From Anaerolinea sp. (lineage in GTDB: Bacteria; Chloroflexota; Anaerolineae; Anaerolineales; Anaerolineaceae), in contig PNON01000022.1 of NCBI GenBank assembly GCA_013824865.1, positions 1-35,431 of the forward strand: a DNA stretch of 35,431 bases, read 5' to 3'. Positions 1 to 10,176 of this stretch are shown one piece after another. The position numbers and the translations under genes are program-made. The notes beneath the pieces were generated by a model. That model saw nothing but the letters and a program-made list of their open reading frames with translations, did not search any database and was not told the origin of the DNA. Numbering within the stretch: the stretch's first letter is position 1; each line of letters starts with the position of its first letter.

Positions 1-67
1 CTCTCTCAATTACCAACTGCCTGCTCAAATCGAGAGTGCAGAATGAAATACTTTCGTACCACCAGAT

Positions 68-1465
68 TCAGATCTGGGTGGACTGTCCTGCCGCGGCATG
101 CGCGGCTTCCATGACGATCTCGCTCAGGGTAGGATGAGCGTGGATGTTCGCTGCGATCTCTTCAATAGTCAACTCCATCCGATGCGCCAGCGTCAATTCG
201 GGCAGCAGTTCAGATACTTCCACCCCAATCATGTGTGCCCCCAGCAATTCGCCATTTTTTGCATCCGTCACAATCTTGCAGAATCCAGCGCTCTCTCCCA
301 ACCCCAGCGCTTTGCCATTGGCCTGCAACGGGAACTTTCCCACCTTGACCTCATACCCTTTTTCTTTGGCTTGCGCTTCAGTCAAACCAAATGACGCGAT
401 CTGCGGGTGACTGTAAGTGGCTCGCGGCACCATGGTGTAATCGATCGGGTGTACTTCTTGGCCGGCAATCGCTTCAGCGACCAGGAGACCCTGTGCTGAG
501 GCAACGTGTGCCAGTAGCAACTTGCCAGTCACATCTCCGATTGCCCAAATGCCAGGCACATTGGTGGCCATACGTTCATCCACATCCACATGCCCGCGCG
601 GGCCAAGCTTTACGCCCGCCTCTTCCAACCCCAGCCCGGTGGTATTTGGCTTAAATCCAATCGCCACCAGCGCCTGCTCCGCCTGGAGAGTCTTTTCTCC
701 TTCAGGTCCTGAAACAACGACCTCCACGCCATTTCCCTTGGCTTGGATGGAAACCACCTTGTGCCCGACCAGCGAATCGATTCCGCGTTTATTGAAAGCC
801 CTGGTCAGCTCCTGACTGACCTCTTCATCTTCCAGCGGGGCTATGCGGGGCAGCATCTCCACCAGCGTGATCTTTGCACCATAGCTGCTCCAAATAGTCG
901 CGAATTCCAACCCCAGCGCGCCGGCTCCGATGATCACCGCGGAAGCAGGTACATAATCCTGCAGGATGGCTTCGTTAAATGTCAGCACATTTTTGCCGTC
1001 AATCGTGATACCCGGCACGCCGCTGGCAGAAGAACCGGTGGCGATGATAATATCTTTCGCTGATATCGATTCGCTGCTGCCATCTTCTTTGGCTACATTG
1101 ATTTCATGGCTGTTGACCAATTTAGCAGCGCCCATCAAAACCTGGATATCGTTCTTCTTCATTAGGAATCCAATTCCCTTGACCAGCCGGTCTGACACCT
1201 GGCGGCTTCGTTTTAATGCCACACTATAGTCCAGCATGAGGTTGTCAAAGGTGAATCCAAAATCCTTACCCCGCTCACGCAGCAAATGCGCCACTTCAGC
1301 ATTTTTCAACAGCGCTTTGGAGGGGATACAACCAACATTCAAGCACACCCCCCCCAGCCATTTTTTTTCAACGATGGCTGTTTTCAAACCAAGTTGGGCG
1401 GCCTTGATAGCCGCCACATACCCACCCGGGCCAGCTCCAATCACCACTACATCATATTCATTCAT
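68..1465 (-). CDS. lpdA: dihydrolipoyl dehydrogenase (E3)
   Basis: This flavoprotein reoxidises dihydrolipoyl groups of 2-oxoacid dehydrogenase or glycine cleavage complexes using NAD+. Visible in the 465-residue protein are the N-terminal FAD motif GAGPGG (about residues 10-15), the redox disulfide in GGVCLNVGCIP (C41 and C46), a second nucleotide motif IGAGALGLE near residue 180, and the C-terminal active-site HPTLSE (H444, E449). Length is normal for the family. Three ATG codons stand in a row (1471, 1468, 1465). I chose the third because AAAGGA lies 6 nt before it; it touches the first. No E1 or E2 gene lies in the window, so the partner complex is unknown. The gene diverges from polA. 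Confidence 0.95.
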   Translation of the reverse strand: MNEYDVVVIGAGPGGYVAAIKAAQLGLKTAIVEKKWLGGVCLNVGCIPSKALLKNAEVAHLLRERGKDFGFTFDNLMLDYSVALKRSRQVSDRLVKGIGFLMKKNDIQVLMGAAKLVNSHEINVAKEDGSSESISAKDIIIATGSSASGVPGITIDGKNVLTFNEAILQDYVPASAVIIGAGALGLEFATIWSSYGAKITLVEMLPRIAPLEDEEVSQELTRAFNKRGIDSLVGHKVVSIQAKGNGVEVVVSGPEGEKTLQAEQALVAIGFKPNTTGLGLEEAGVKLGPRGHVDVDERMATNVPGIWAIGDVTGKLLLAHVASAQGLLVAEAIAGQEVHPIDYTMVPRATYSHPQIASFGLTEAQAKEKGYEVKVGKFPLQANGKALGLGESAGFCKIVTDAKNGELLGAHMIGVEVSELLPELTLAHRMELTIEEIAANIHAHPTLSEIVMEAAHAAAGQSTQI

Positions 1466-1522
1466 CATCATTCCTTTCAGGTCTCTGATCAGGAGAATAT
1501 TCCTGTATATTTTCTTCTAATG

Positions 1523-1528
1523 ATTATA
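1523..1528 (-). promoter_or_regulatory. -10 box for lpdA
   Basis: A consensus TATAAT reads on the minus strand about 58 nt before the lpdA start. I see no good -35 hexamer at 16-18 nt, so the promoter is only partly supported. Confidence 0.35.
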
Positions 1529-1540
1529 AGGTATTTCAGC

Positions 1541-1569
1541 TTGTCGCAGAATCTTGTGCGTGATAGACT
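1541..1569 (+). promoter_or_regulatory. promoter for polA
   Basis: TTGTCG (1541-1546), a 17-nt spacer and TAGACT (1564-1569) preceded by TG match a sigma-70 extended -10 promoter, each hexamer 4/6. It lies 36 nt before the polA start and diverges from the lpdA -10 box. Confidence 0.4.
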
Positions 1570-1604
1570 ATTCTTACAGATGCAGAAAGGACGCGAAAAG
1601 ACAC

Positions 1605-4397
1605 ATGCCTCCCACCCTAATCCTTATTGACGGACACGCCCTTGCTTACCGGGCTTATTTTGCGCTCAATCCAACCAACACACCGGATAACCGCTGGCTT
1701 ACCAGCAAAGGGGAATCGACTGCCGGCGTGTTCGGATTTGCCAGTGTGCTGCTGCGTATTTTCGAGCAGGAAAAACCGGAATACCTGGCGGTAGCTTTTG
1801 ATACCGGTAAGACTTTCCGTGACGTGATCTACCCCGAATACAAAGGCACTCGCGCAAAAATGCCGGATAACCTGCGGGCGCAGATCGAGCGCATCCGCCA
1901 GCTGGTGGATGCCTTCAACATCCCACGCCTTGAACTGGAAAACTACGAAGCTGATGACGTTCTTGGCACGATTGCAAGGCAGGCTGAAGATCAAGGGTTG
2001 GGGGTCAAGATTATCACCGGCGATAAGGACCTGCTCCAGCTGGTCACCAGCCGGGTAATCGTCAACTTGCCGGGCGGCAGGATGACCGACGCCAAAGACT
2101 ACACCCCCAGGGATGTGGAAACTTTCCTCGGTGTAAGGCCAGACCAGGTGGTGGATTACAAGGCGCTGGTTGGCGACAAATCAGATAACATTCCCGGCGT
2201 GGCAGGAATTGGTGAAAAGACTGCCTGTTCCCTGCTTCAAACCTACCAAACCCTGGATGAGATCTACAACCACCTGGATGCTCACTCCGCCGGGGTGCGC
2301 GCAAAACTGGAAGCAAACAAAGAAATGGCTTACAAAAGCCAGACCCTGGCGCGCATTGTTACAGATGCGCCCATCCAGCTCGACTTGCAGAATGCACTTT
2401 CGGTTGATTTTGACGTGGAGAAGGTGGATGCCATCTTCCGCGACCTGGAATTTCGCGCGCTACGGACACGGCTTCAGAATATGGCCAAATTCGTTCGACC
2501 CGCTGGTACCTCCCAACAGCTTTCCCTGTTCGAATCAGCGGCCCCACAACCAGCACCCGCTCAGCTCAAAAGCATTATCACTGTGATAGTGGATACAAAC
2601 GAAACGCTGCAGGAGCTTGCTTCTGCATTGAAAGCTGCCAGCACTATCGCCATCGATACCGAAACGACCTCAACCGATCCCATGCGAGCTGACCTGGTGG
2701 GCATCTCCTTCTGTGTCCAGCCTGGGACCGCGTACTACCTGCCAGTAGGGCACCATACTCCTGGCAGCCGGCAGCTTAGCCTGAAAGAGGTCCAGGATTC
2801 GCTGGCTGGTATTTTATCAGATCCGACAATTAAGAAGGCCGGGCACAATATCAAATACGACGCTATGATACTTAAGCTGCACGGTTTGCCCGTCACACCG
2901 TTATCTTTTGACACCATGATCGCAGAGTGGCTCATCAATCCCAACAGCCGCAATTTGGGTCTAAAAAGCTTGGCATGGATCAGGTTGGGTTACCAGATGA
3001 CCCATATTGAAGACTTGATCGGCCGCGGCAAGAACCAGCTCAACATGGCGGATGTGGAAATTGCGCGTGCCGCCCCTTACGCGGCCGATGATGCAGAAGC
3101 CACCCTGCGCCTGATCCCTGTTCTTGAAAAGGATCTGGTAAAAAATAATGCCATAAAATTGCTATCAGATATGGAAATGCCTCTGGTCAGTGTGCTGGCA
3201 GATATGGAGGAAGCCGGTATCTTGTTGGATGTCCCCTTCTTCCAGAGATTCTCAGTGGAACTACAAACACTCCTGGCTGGATTGGAAGAAAAGGTTTATC
3301 AAGCTGCAGGGACGCCATTTAATTTGAATTCCACCCAGCAGCTTTCCAGGGTATTGTTTGAAAACCTTAAACTTGCCCCGCCTGACCGTGGTAAAAAAAC
3401 TGCTTCCGGTCTCTACTCCACATCAGCGGATGTATTAGCGTCATTAAAAGGGAAGCATCCCATCGTGGACTGGATACTGGAATACCGCGAACTATCCAAA
3501 CTCAAATCCACGTATGTGGATACCCTGCCACTCGAAGTGAACCCGCATACCAGCCGGGTGCATACCTCTTATAACCAGACAGGCACAGTCACCGGTCGGA
3601 TAGCCTCTTCGGATCCAAATTTACAGAATATTCCCACCCGTACCGATCAGGGCCACCGCGTAAGGGAAGGTTTCGTTGCCGCGCCAGGCTGCCTGTTGTT
3701 GTCAGTGGATTACAGCCAGATCGAGTTGCGTATCGCTGCCCACATGTCTGGAGACGAAGCCATGCTGCAAGCCTTCAGAGATGGCATCGATATTCATACA
3801 GCCACAGCAGCCGCAGTAAATGGCGTTCATATCGATCAGGTCACCAAAGACCAGCGCCAGGCTGCTAAAGCCATCAATTTCGGATTGATTTATGGTATGG
3901 GTGCTTTCAGCCTTTCCCAGACCCTTGGTGTTACCTTATCTGAAGCGGAGATTTTTATCAAAGCCTACTTCAACCAATTCCCCCAGGTAAAAATCTTCCT
4001 GGATAACCTTCGAAAACTGGCGACTACCGAAGGGTACGTGGAAACACTGCTCGGCAGACGGCGCTATTTTCCCGGACTGGCCACCCAGTCGAATGTGGCC
4101 ATGCGTCAGAGAGAGGAACGGGAAGCCATCAATGCTCCCATCCAGGGTACTGCCGCAGATATTATCAAATTGGCCATGTTGAAGATCCCATCCGCGCTGC
4201 AAAAAGCCGGGTTGGCTGGCAAACTAATTCTGCAAGTTCATGACGAACTGGTGTTGGAATGCCCGCAAATGGAGTTGGAGCAGACTGCCCTGGTCGTGCA
4301 GCATGAGATGGAGAATGCATTCACCCTGAATATTCCCCTCACCACCGAAGCCCGGGCAGGAAAGAATTGGGGTGCCATGCTGGTGTTAAAGAACTAG
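1605..4397 (+). CDS. polA: DNA polymerase I
   Basis: Repair and Okazaki-fragment polymerase, 930 residues, with all three classic domains. The N-terminal 5'-3' exonuclease begins LILIDGHALAYRAYFAL and has acidic motifs such as YEADDVLG and ITGDKDLLQL. The 3'-5' exonuclease looks active: Exo I is DTET (D351, E353), Exo II is GHNIKYDAM, Exo III is YAADDAEA. Polymerase motif A is VDYSQIELR (D702), motif B is RQAAKAINFGLIYG, motif C is QVHDELVLE (H879, D880). The reading frame is open upstream to 1554, but the extra 17 residues are not family-like; ATG 1605 starts at the conserved beginning and has purine-rich sequence before it. No clear G+C-rich terminator follows. Confidence 0.97.
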   Translation: MPPTLILIDGHALAYRAYFALNPTNTPDNRWLTSKGESTAGVFGFASVLLRIFEQEKPEYLAVAFDTGKTFRDVIYPEYKGTRAKMPDNLRAQIERIRQLVDAFNIPRLELENYEADDVLGTIARQAEDQGLGVKIITGDKDLLQLVTSRVIVNLPGGRMTDAKDYTPRDVETFLGVRPDQVVDYKALVGDKSDNIPGVAGIGEKTACSLLQTYQTLDEIYNHLDAHSAGVRAKLEANKEMAYKSQTLARIVTDAPIQLDLQNALSVDFDVEKVDAIFRDLEFRALRTRLQNMAKFVRPAGTSQQLSLFESAAPQPAPAQLKSIITVIVDTNETLQELASALKAASTIAIDTETTSTDPMRADLVGISFCVQPGTAYYLPVGHHTPGSRQLSLKEVQDSLAGILSDPTIKKAGHNIKYDAMILKLHGLPVTPLSFDTMIAEWLINPNSRNLGLKSLAWIRLGYQMTHIEDLIGRGKNQLNMADVEIARAAPYAADDAEATLRLIPVLEKDLVKNNAIKLLSDMEMPLVSVLADMEEAGILLDVPFFQRFSVELQTLLAGLEEKVYQAAGTPFNLNSTQQLSRVLFENLKLAPPDRGKKTASGLYSTSADVLASLKGKHPIVDWILEYRELSKLKSTYVDTLPLEVNPHTSRVHTSYNQTGTVTGRIASSDPNLQNIPTRTDQGHRVREGFVAAPGCLLLSVDYSQIELRIAAHMSGDEAMLQAFRDGIDIHTATAAAVNGVHIDQVTKDQRQAAKAINFGLIYGMGAFSLSQTLGVTLSEAEIFIKAYFNQFPQVKIFLDNLRKLATTEGYVETLLGRRRYFPGLATQSNVAMRQREEREAINAPIQGTAADIIKLAMLKIPSALQKAGLAGKLILQVHDELVLECPQMELEQTALVVQHEMENAFTLNIPLTTEARAGKNWGAMLVLKN

Positions 4398-4622
4398 TCC
4401 ATTGTGCTAATTATTTCATAATTTTTTGATTGTTTCAAAGACCATTCTGACCGTGCCCGGGCATATATCTACAACAATTACCGGGATTTCATGTATGGAC
4501 ACAGGGAATGTTGGTTATGTCTTGTTCGCGCGACATGGATTCAGGCAGATCGCTCAGTCCCTCTGTAATGATCTGGATCGGCATGTACGTTTTCATTTGG
4601 AGTAAATGTAAGTCAGTACCTT
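4398..4622. other. intergenic region after polA
   Basis: No convincing gene. Directly after polA is an A/T-only stem (AATTAT, 3-nt loop, ATAATT, 4409-4423) followed by Ts, a weak terminator candidate. TGCCCGGGCA at 4454-4463 is a perfect 10-bp palindrome of unknown role. A 36-codon frame (4495-4605, plus) has no ribosome-binding site and no recognisable product. Confidence 0.4.
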
Positions 4623-6293
4623 TTATTTGTTACGAGTCTGGGGTATTGAGTGCGTAGAATGGATTACAGTCACCCTGGTTCCACCACCAGGCGTGGAATG
4701 GAACTCAATGCCTCCGCCCATCGCTTTCGCCCTTTCCATCATCCCGACCAGGCCATAATGGCCATCCATGGCCATCTGATCGAGCCGTTCAGGGACCGCG
4801 AATCCTGTCCCATCATCGGTTATTTCCATTCTGACTCCATCCACTTGAAAGTCCAGGTGAATCCCCACTTGCCTGGCATGGGCATGCTTTTGGATGTTCG
4901 TCACTGCCTCTTGTGCAATGCGGAAGAAAGCCAGTTCCACCTCCGGAGCCATGCGGAATTCATCTCCGTCTGCAATGAATTTCACCTGCAGCCCGCTTTC
5001 CTGCTCCGCCTGCCGGGTAAGAGTCTCCAGGGCTGCAGCCAGACCCAAATCATCCAATATCACCGGTCTTAAACCGCGCACGAGCATGCGCAGGTCATCG
5101 ATTACTTCCTGCACGGTTGTTTTATTTTCCGCCGGGTCAACCTCCTGACCCGATTGCATTCTGTGTTTCAAAGCGATGAGTGATTGCAGCGGTTCATCAT
5201 GTACTTCCCTGGCAATCCGAAGCCGCTCGTCTTCCACCCCGCGGGTGATAGACCCAATGTATCCCTCCAGGCTCAGCCTGGCTTTGCGCAGGTTATCCGC
5301 CATATCCACCATCCGGTTTTGCAGTGAGCGAACTTCACCAATCCCTCCTACCGGCTGATCAATGGCTGAATAATCACCCTCGCCTAGCGCCTGGGTCTGC
5401 TTTTCCAGCTTTTGCAGTGGAATGACGACTTGCCTAGTGATGATCCACAGTGCAGCAACAGCCAGAAGGATAAAAGGAATCAATATGAGGGGAGCATTTT
5501 GGGTTGTATCCAATTGCGCAGAGGAGACATCCTCCCAGGCTTCATCTATGACAAGCACCCAACTCGTAATTATCAGCGGGGTAAACGCAATAACATGAGC
5601 TCCCTGAACATGGCTAATTTCAGGGTACAACACACCTTTTTCTCCATCTAATCCCTTCAATACGCCTGGATGGTAAAAGGCATGTTCATCCAGTGGAGAG
5701 CGTCCGGCTTCATAGATCAGCTCATGTGATTGGTCATAGATTTGAATGGATACTTTCCCTGGTTGCACAATCCCCCCCACCATTTGTTTCATTTCCTTTG
5801 AAAGGTCAATAAATCCCACCAACAAGGCACCAGCTTGGTTTCTAACGGTTATCAACATCCACTGTTTGTTTGTTGAATCATCCAATCGAGTGGATATTAT
5901 AACCTCGCCAGGTAGATCGGATTCCCATTTCTGCTCAGTTTCAGGTAATTCTCGTAGAAGTGTCTCTAGCTCCAAGGAGTTGTTGAAATGAGTGATCACG
6001 TTTCCACTCTGATCCAATTCAAACATGGCTGAATAATTTTCTAGTGGTGTGCTGTCAGTGATACCGCCTTTGGAAGCTGATATTATGGAATTTATCCTGT
6101 CGGTAAATATACCCTCCAGCCCGGCTGACAGCGCATCCACCGTCCGCAGGTTCCTCTCGCCTACCAAAGATTGCATTGCTTCGTGGTGGAGTCTCTGGGA
6201 ATAGAAAACGATGAAAATAGCGCCTGCTACCAGGGGCAACAAAACCACGAGCATAATCTGCATATTGATATTGCTCCAACGGGGTAGCTTCAT
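4623..6293 (-). CDS. NarL-family sensor histidine kinase (HisKA_3 type)
   Basis: Membrane histidine kinase of 556 residues. A first membrane helix (about residues 10-30) and a second (about 270-290) enclose a roughly 235-residue extracytoplasmic sensor domain that I cannot assign to a ligand. A HAMP-like linker follows. The HisKA_3 dimerisation box reads ERLRIAREVHDEPLQSL with phospho-accepting H365. The ATPase domain has an N box (QEAVTNIQKHA), a G1 box (DDGTGF) and a G2 box (GHYGLVGMMERA). It starts inside the response regulator stop codon (ATGA overlap, 6290-6293), so the two are translationally coupled. The signal is unknown; proximity to copA and a lipoprotein on the same strand makes an envelope or metal signal possible but unproven. 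Confidence 0.93.
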   Translation of the reverse strand: MKLPRWSNINMQIMLVVLLPLVAGAIFIVFYSQRLHHEAMQSLVGERNLRTVDALSAGLEGIFTDRINSIISASKGGITDSTPLENYSAMFELDQSGNVITHFNNSLELETLLRELPETEQKWESDLPGEVIISTRLDDSTNKQWMLITVRNQAGALLVGFIDLSKEMKQMVGGIVQPGKVSIQIYDQSHELIYEAGRSPLDEHAFYHPGVLKGLDGEKGVLYPEISHVQGAHVIAFTPLIITSWVLVIDEAWEDVSSAQLDTTQNAPLILIPFILLAVAALWIITRQVVIPLQKLEKQTQALGEGDYSAIDQPVGGIGEVRSLQNRMVDMADNLRKARLSLEGYIGSITRGVEDERLRIAREVHDEPLQSLIALKHRMQSGQEVDPAENKTTVQEVIDDLRMLVRGLRPVILDDLGLAAALETLTRQAEQESGLQVKFIADGDEFRMAPEVELAFFRIAQEAVTNIQKHAHARQVGIHLDFQVDGVRMEITDDGTGFAVPERLDQMAMDGHYGLVGMMERAKAMGGGIEFHSTPGGGTRVTVIHSTHSIPQTRNK

Positions 6294-6958
6294 GAGTTTT
6301 GTTTCCCTGCCGAACCGATAATCAACCCGACTGATATGGCTTTCATCACAGCTTCAGTCCGCGAGGCTACCCCCAGGTTGTGGAAGATGTTAGCCATATG
6401 GTTCTGTACTGTGCGTTCGCTAATTTCAAGTCTTCCAGCAATCTGCCGGTTGGTAAGCCCCTCGGCTGCCAGGCTGAGCACTTCCAGCTCGCGGAGGGAG
6501 AGTGGAGCCCGGTTTAAGTCGCTCTGCAGTCTTTGCTGCCCGACCAAATTATCTTGAATGGCATTGGAAATGATTTTTTCGCCCTGGAACACTCGATAAA
6601 CTGAGCGGATGATTTCCCCGGGATCAGCAGTTTTCACAACATAACCATCTGCGCCAGATTTGAGGGCTGCCTGAACATACGGTATATCATCGAAGGCTGA
6701 CAGTATTAACACAAGCGTCTGCAAACCTTCTTTTCGCAGCCAGCGGGTGACTTCGAGGCCATTCATCTTGGGCATCTGGATGTCCAGCAGAGCAAGGTCA
6801 GGTTGATGCAGTTGAATCAACTCGCAGGCAGTTTTGCCATCTCCAGTTTCTGCCACCACCCGAATTCCCCCATCCTTTTCCAGAAACTGGCGGATGCCAG
6901 CCCGTACCACGGTATGGTCATCCGCCAGAATGATCGTTATTATTCGCGCATTACCCAT
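6290..6958 (-). CDS. NarL/FixJ-type response regulator
   Basis: DNA-binding partner of the downstream kinase, 222 residues. The receiver domain has the acidic pair in ILADDHTVVRAG, phospho-accepting D59 in LALLDIQMPKM, and the conserved Thr/Ser and Lys region (LILSAFDD, VVKTADP). The C-terminal LuxR-type helix-turn-helix reads LSLRELEVLSLAAEG then TNRQIAGRLEISERTVQNH. The frame stays open upstream to 7090, but that extension overlaps the lipoprotein gene and precedes the conserved receiver start, so I begin at ATG 6958. It leaves a 52-nt gap after the lipoprotein gene. Targets cannot be read from the window. Confidence 0.94.
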   Translation of the reverse strand: MGNARIITIILADDHTVVRAGIRQFLEKDGGIRVVAETGDGKTACELIQLHQPDLALLDIQMPKMNGLEVTRWLRKEGLQTLVLILSAFDDIPYVQAALKSGADGYVVKTADPGEIIRSVYRVFQGEKIISNAIQDNLVGQQRLQSDLNRAPLSLRELEVLSLAAEGLTNRQIAGRLEISERTVQNHMANIFHNLGVASRTEAVMKAISVGLIIGSAGKQNS

Positions 6959-7010
6959 GCATAGATTATACAACCTAGCGGCACAGGGACAATGCACCTG
7001 TACATGCAGC

Positions 7011-7532
7011 TTAGCGTTTTCCCCCGTCCCAGGACATGAATGGCATATTGACCACCACATTCGATATCTCGAGGCTGAGTGTACCGGCATCCGCGCCAGC
7101 CAGGACCTCTGATTCTGCTTTCAACTCGCTGGCTGTGACACCCTCCGCCCAGGTAACAAATGTAATCTTGCGTAATGGGGTGTAGCCATCGGTTCCAGGG
7201 GGAAAGCCAAAGACATCCGGTTGGAATCCAAGTGGACCTTTGCCTGTTACGCCATTGGTAAACACATAGACCGGGGCGAGCATAGAATCTGGTGCTTCAG
7301 CCAGCGCTGGCACCACCAGCACCGGGGATTTCATCATGTTGGTCAGTTTTTCAGCCACGCCAGGATCGGAGGTTTCGGTATGCGAGAAAAATATCTCCTT
7401 ACCTTCAGCATATGCCCTACCGGCAGGAATGGAAGCATAAGGAATACTGGATCCAGCAGTTGCTGAGCATGCGCTCAGGATTACGGTAAATAATACTACC
7501 AGTATAGTTGTGACAAGAATTCTTTTTTTCAT
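7011..7532 (-). CDS. small secreted lipoprotein of unknown function
   Basis: A 173-residue protein with a lysine-rich start, a hydrophobic signal segment and a lipobox LSAC (lipidated C22), so it is probably anchored on the outer face of the membrane. The mature part has no enzyme motif I recognise; conserved-looking stretches are IFFSHTETSDPGVAEKLT, VLVVPALAEAP, GFQPDVFGF and KITFVTWAEGV. It resembles small secreted domain-of-unknown-function proteins, but I cannot give a family name safely. It has no Cys beyond the lipobox. It lies 67 nt after copA and 52 nt before the response regulator, so it may share their transcript and could belong to copper handling or to the sensor system; that is inference. 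Confidence 0.8.
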   Translation of the reverse strand: MKKRILVTTILVVLFTVILSACSATAGSSIPYASIPAGRAYAEGKEIFFSHTETSDPGVAEKLTNMMKSPVLVVPALAEAPDSMLAPVYVFTNGVTGKGPLGFQPDVFGFPPGTDGYTPLRKITFVTWAEGVTASELKAESEVLAGADAGTLSLEISNVVVNMPFMSWDGGKR

Positions 7533-7599
7533 TTTTTATCCTTTTGATTTATGATATTCGCTTTGAATAACTGGTAAGACTCAGATCTAATGTGCCTTA

Positions 7600-10026
7600 T
7601 TAACCAAGTATTACACGGCGCAGCCTTAGGCTGTTGGTGACCACAAACACACTGCTCATGGCCATGGCTGCGGCTGCCAGGATTGGGCTCATGATACCAA
7701 ATGCTGCAGCGGGGATCAGGATCACGTTATAGATGAAAGCCCAAAAGAGGTTCTGTTTGATGGTACTGAGGGTCTTGCGTGAAAGATAAATAGCCTTTGG
7801 CACACCGCGCAGGTCGCCGCTGATCAGTACAACCGGGGCGGAAGCGATTGCCACATCTGTGCCAGTGCCAATGGCGATACCTACGTCTGCTTGTGCCAAC
7901 GCCGGTGCGTCATTGATACCATCACCCACCATCGCCACTATCTTTCCTTCCTGTTGAAGCTGCTTGATTTGTGCGCTTTTGTCACCGGGCAGCACTTCCG
8001 CAAGGACACGATCCACGCCTGCCTGCCTGGCAATCGCCTGGGCTGTCTGCTGGTTATCGCCAGTCAGCATGACAACTTCCAGGTTCATCTCTCGCAGCTT
8101 TTGAATGGCTTCTGCTGACCCAGGCTTGATGGTATCTGCAACTGCAATGATGCCAGCAAGTTTTCCATCCACCGCCACCAGCATGGCTGTCTTGCCGGCT
8201 TCTTGCAACCCAGTGATTAACTCTGCAGATGCAGCCAGATCCACAGTGTCGCCTTCCATCATTCTGCGGTTGCCAATGGCAAGCTTTCGGCCATCCACTT
8301 CCGCCCGCACGCCATGACCGGCCACAGCTTCAAAACGGGCTATCTCGAAAAGTGCCAGGTCTTGCTCTCCAGCAGCAGCTACGATTGCCTCTCCGAGCGG
8401 GTGCTCACTGGCTTTCTCCACCGATGCTGTCAACCGGAGCAATTCAGTTTCTCTAATACCTCCTGTTGTCACAATATCTGTTACTGATGGATGACCTTTG
8501 GTGATGGTGCCAGTCTTATCCAGCACAACGACCTGCACTTTGCCAGCTCGCTCAAGCGCTTCGCTGGATTTCAACAGGATGCCGGCTTCAGCTCCCTTGC
8601 CAGTGCCCACCATTACCGCAGTGGGTGTTGCCAGTCCCATGGCACATGGGCAGGCAATTACAAGCACAGCTACCAGTTTGATCAACGCCCGCGTGAATTC
8701 GTTCACATCCGAATTGATCGCCAGCGGTGGACCTAAAAACATCCAACCGCCAAAGGTGACCAGCGCAATCCCAATCACTATCGGGACGAACACCGCTGAG
8801 ATCTGGTCCACCAGCTTCTGGATGGGCGCCTTGGATCCCTGCGCTTCTTCCACCAGGCGGATGATCTGAGCGAGTGCGGTTTCTTTGCCAACCCGGGTGG
8901 CTTCGAAGCGGATCATGCCCAGGCGGTTCATGGTCGCCCCGATCACCTGGCTGCCAGCGGATTTCTCCACCGGGAGAGACTCGCCGGTCAGCATCGACTC
9001 GTCCACTGAGGTGAAGCCATCTATCACTACACCATCCACTGGAACCTTTTCTCCCGGCTTGACGATAACGATGTCGCCAACGACAACATCTTCCACCGGC
9101 AGGCTGATCTCCTGCCCATCGCGTACCACCAGAGCTTGTTTGGCATGCAATCCCATCAACTTCTTGATTGCTTCGCTGGTCTTGCCCTTGGCACGGGCTT
9201 CAAGGAACTTACCCAGCTTGATGAGGGTAATAATCACCGCTGCAGTCTCGAAGTAAACGTGGCCTCTGAACAACCCGAAGGTCACCGGCATCGAATAGAG
9301 GAATGCTGCTGATGTACCTAGCACTACAAGTACATCCATATTAGCAGAACCATTCCGCAGCGATTTATACGCTCCCACATAATACTGCCTGCCAACATAA
9401 AACTGCACCGGTGTTGCCAGGGCTAGCATCAACCAATTCATCCATGGCGCATGTGATATGCTCATGGGTGTGAAACCCAGGTCATTGGCCATGGAAAGAA
9501 TGAAGAGGGGGATGGTGAAAATCAATCCTACGATGAGATATTTCTTTTGCTGGATAATTTCTTGTTGACGCGCAGCAGCCTCGGCGTCTTCCGAATTTCC
9601 GCCCAGCTCCAGCGAGTCAAACCCCGCTGATTTAATGGTTCTGCGGATATCCATTTGGCTTACAATGGTGGGAATATATTTTACTTGTCCCTTACCATTC
9701 ACCAGGTTCACGGTGGCTGATACGACACCTTCGAGAGTCAACAGGTTTTTTTCGATCCTGCGCGCGTCGATATCATCGCTCAAGCCCTGTATTTGAAGAT
9801 CTGCTTCAGCCTCTGCCACTCCGTACCCGGCATTCTTCACCCGCTGGATCATGGCCTGCAGGTTGGCTGTGTTCGGGTCAAATTCCACTGTTGCCCTTTC
9901 AGATGAAAGGTTTACTGAAGCTTGAGTTACTCCCGTTTCTTTCTTGATGCTGCGTTCCACCGTCGCCACACAGTTAGCGCAGGTCATTCCTATGATGGGA
10001 AGTATTATGATTTTATTTTCAGGCAT
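7600..10026 (-). CDS. copA: copper-exporting P1B-type ATPase
   Basis: Cu+-translocating ATPase, 808 residues. Residues 1-75 form a heavy-metal-associated domain with CxxC (GMTCANC, C16 and C19). Residues about 80-150 look like a second such domain by pattern but have no Cys: the metal-loop position reads GLSDDIDAR. Membrane helices, the A-domain TGES, the intramembrane metal site CPC (C459, C461), the phosphorylated Asp in DKTGT (D503), the HP dipeptide in SEHPLGEA and the hinge [10 protein letters not shown] follow in order. I start at ATG 10026, 7 nt after AGGAG; an upstream ATG at 10071 lies inside the promoter. It diverges from the TauE/SafE and copZ genes, which fits a copper-resistance locus. 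No CsoR or CueR gene is in the window. Confidence 0.96.
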   Translation of the reverse strand: MPENKIIILPIIGMTCANCVATVERSIKKETGVTQASVNLSSERATVEFDPNTANLQAMIQRVKNAGYGVAEAEADLQIQGLSDDIDARRIEKNLLTLEGVVSATVNLVNGKGQVKYIPTIVSQMDIRRTIKSAGFDSLELGGNSEDAEAAARQQEIIQQKKYLIVGLIFTIPLFILSMANDLGFTPMSISHAPWMNWLMLALATPVQFYVGRQYYVGAYKSLRNGSANMDVLVVLGTSAAFLYSMPVTFGLFRGHVYFETAAVIITLIKLGKFLEARAKGKTSEAIKKLMGLHAKQALVVRDGQEISLPVEDVVVGDIVIVKPGEKVPVDGVVIDGFTSVDESMLTGESLPVEKSAGSQVIGATMNRLGMIRFEATRVGKETALAQIIRLVEEAQGSKAPIQKLVDQISAVFVPIVIGIALVTFGGWMFLGPPLAINSDVNEFTRALIKLVAVLVIACPCAMGLATPTAVMVGTGKGAEAGILLKSSEALERAGKVQVVVLDKTGTITKGHPSVTDIVTTGGIRETELLRLTASVEKASEHPLGEAIVAAAGEQDLALFEIARFEAVAGHGVRAEVDGRKLAIGNRRMMEGDTVDLAASAELITGLQEAGKTAMLVAVDGKLAGIIAVADTIKPGSAEAIQKLREMNLEVVMLTGDNQQTAQAIARQAGVDRVLAEVLPGDKSAQIKQLQQEGKIVAMVGDGINDAPALAQADVGIAIGTGTDVAIASAPVVLISGDLRGVPKAIYLSRKTLSTIKQNLFWAFIYNVILIPAAAFGIMSPILAAAAMAMSSVFVVTNSLRLRRVILG

Positions 10027-10071
10027 GGTGCTCCTAATTCGTTGAACTCGGGAAAAATCCCTGATATCCAT

Positions 10072-10100
10072 AATATACCCCCTCCAAACATCTCTCTCAA
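10072..10100 (-). promoter_or_regulatory. promoter for copA
   Basis: On the minus strand TTGAGA (10095-10100), a 17-nt spacer and TATATT (10072-10077) form a good sigma-70 promoter 46 nt before the copA start. The spacer contains a G-run (C-run on plus, 10078-10082) such as occurs in CsoR operators. A perfect 10-bp palindrome GTATTAATAC (10104-10113) lies directly upstream of the -35, and GGGA-AAAA-TCCC (10050-10061) downstream of the -10; either could be an operator for a copper sensor. Confidence 0.6.
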
Positions 10101-10176
10101 TAGGTATTAATACTCATTGTCTCCTCAGACTGGTCATCATAAACTAAGGGTGCTTAAATTACTTTCAGGAGAAGAA

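Noticed and set aside
1-67. CTCTC ... GAGAG inverted repeat at the window edge as an lpdA terminator
   Set aside because: Arms are only 5 bp with a long loop and no T-run.
6959-7090. N-terminal extension of the response regulator
   Set aside because: It overlaps the lipoprotein gene and precedes the conserved receiver start; ATG 6958 fits the family.
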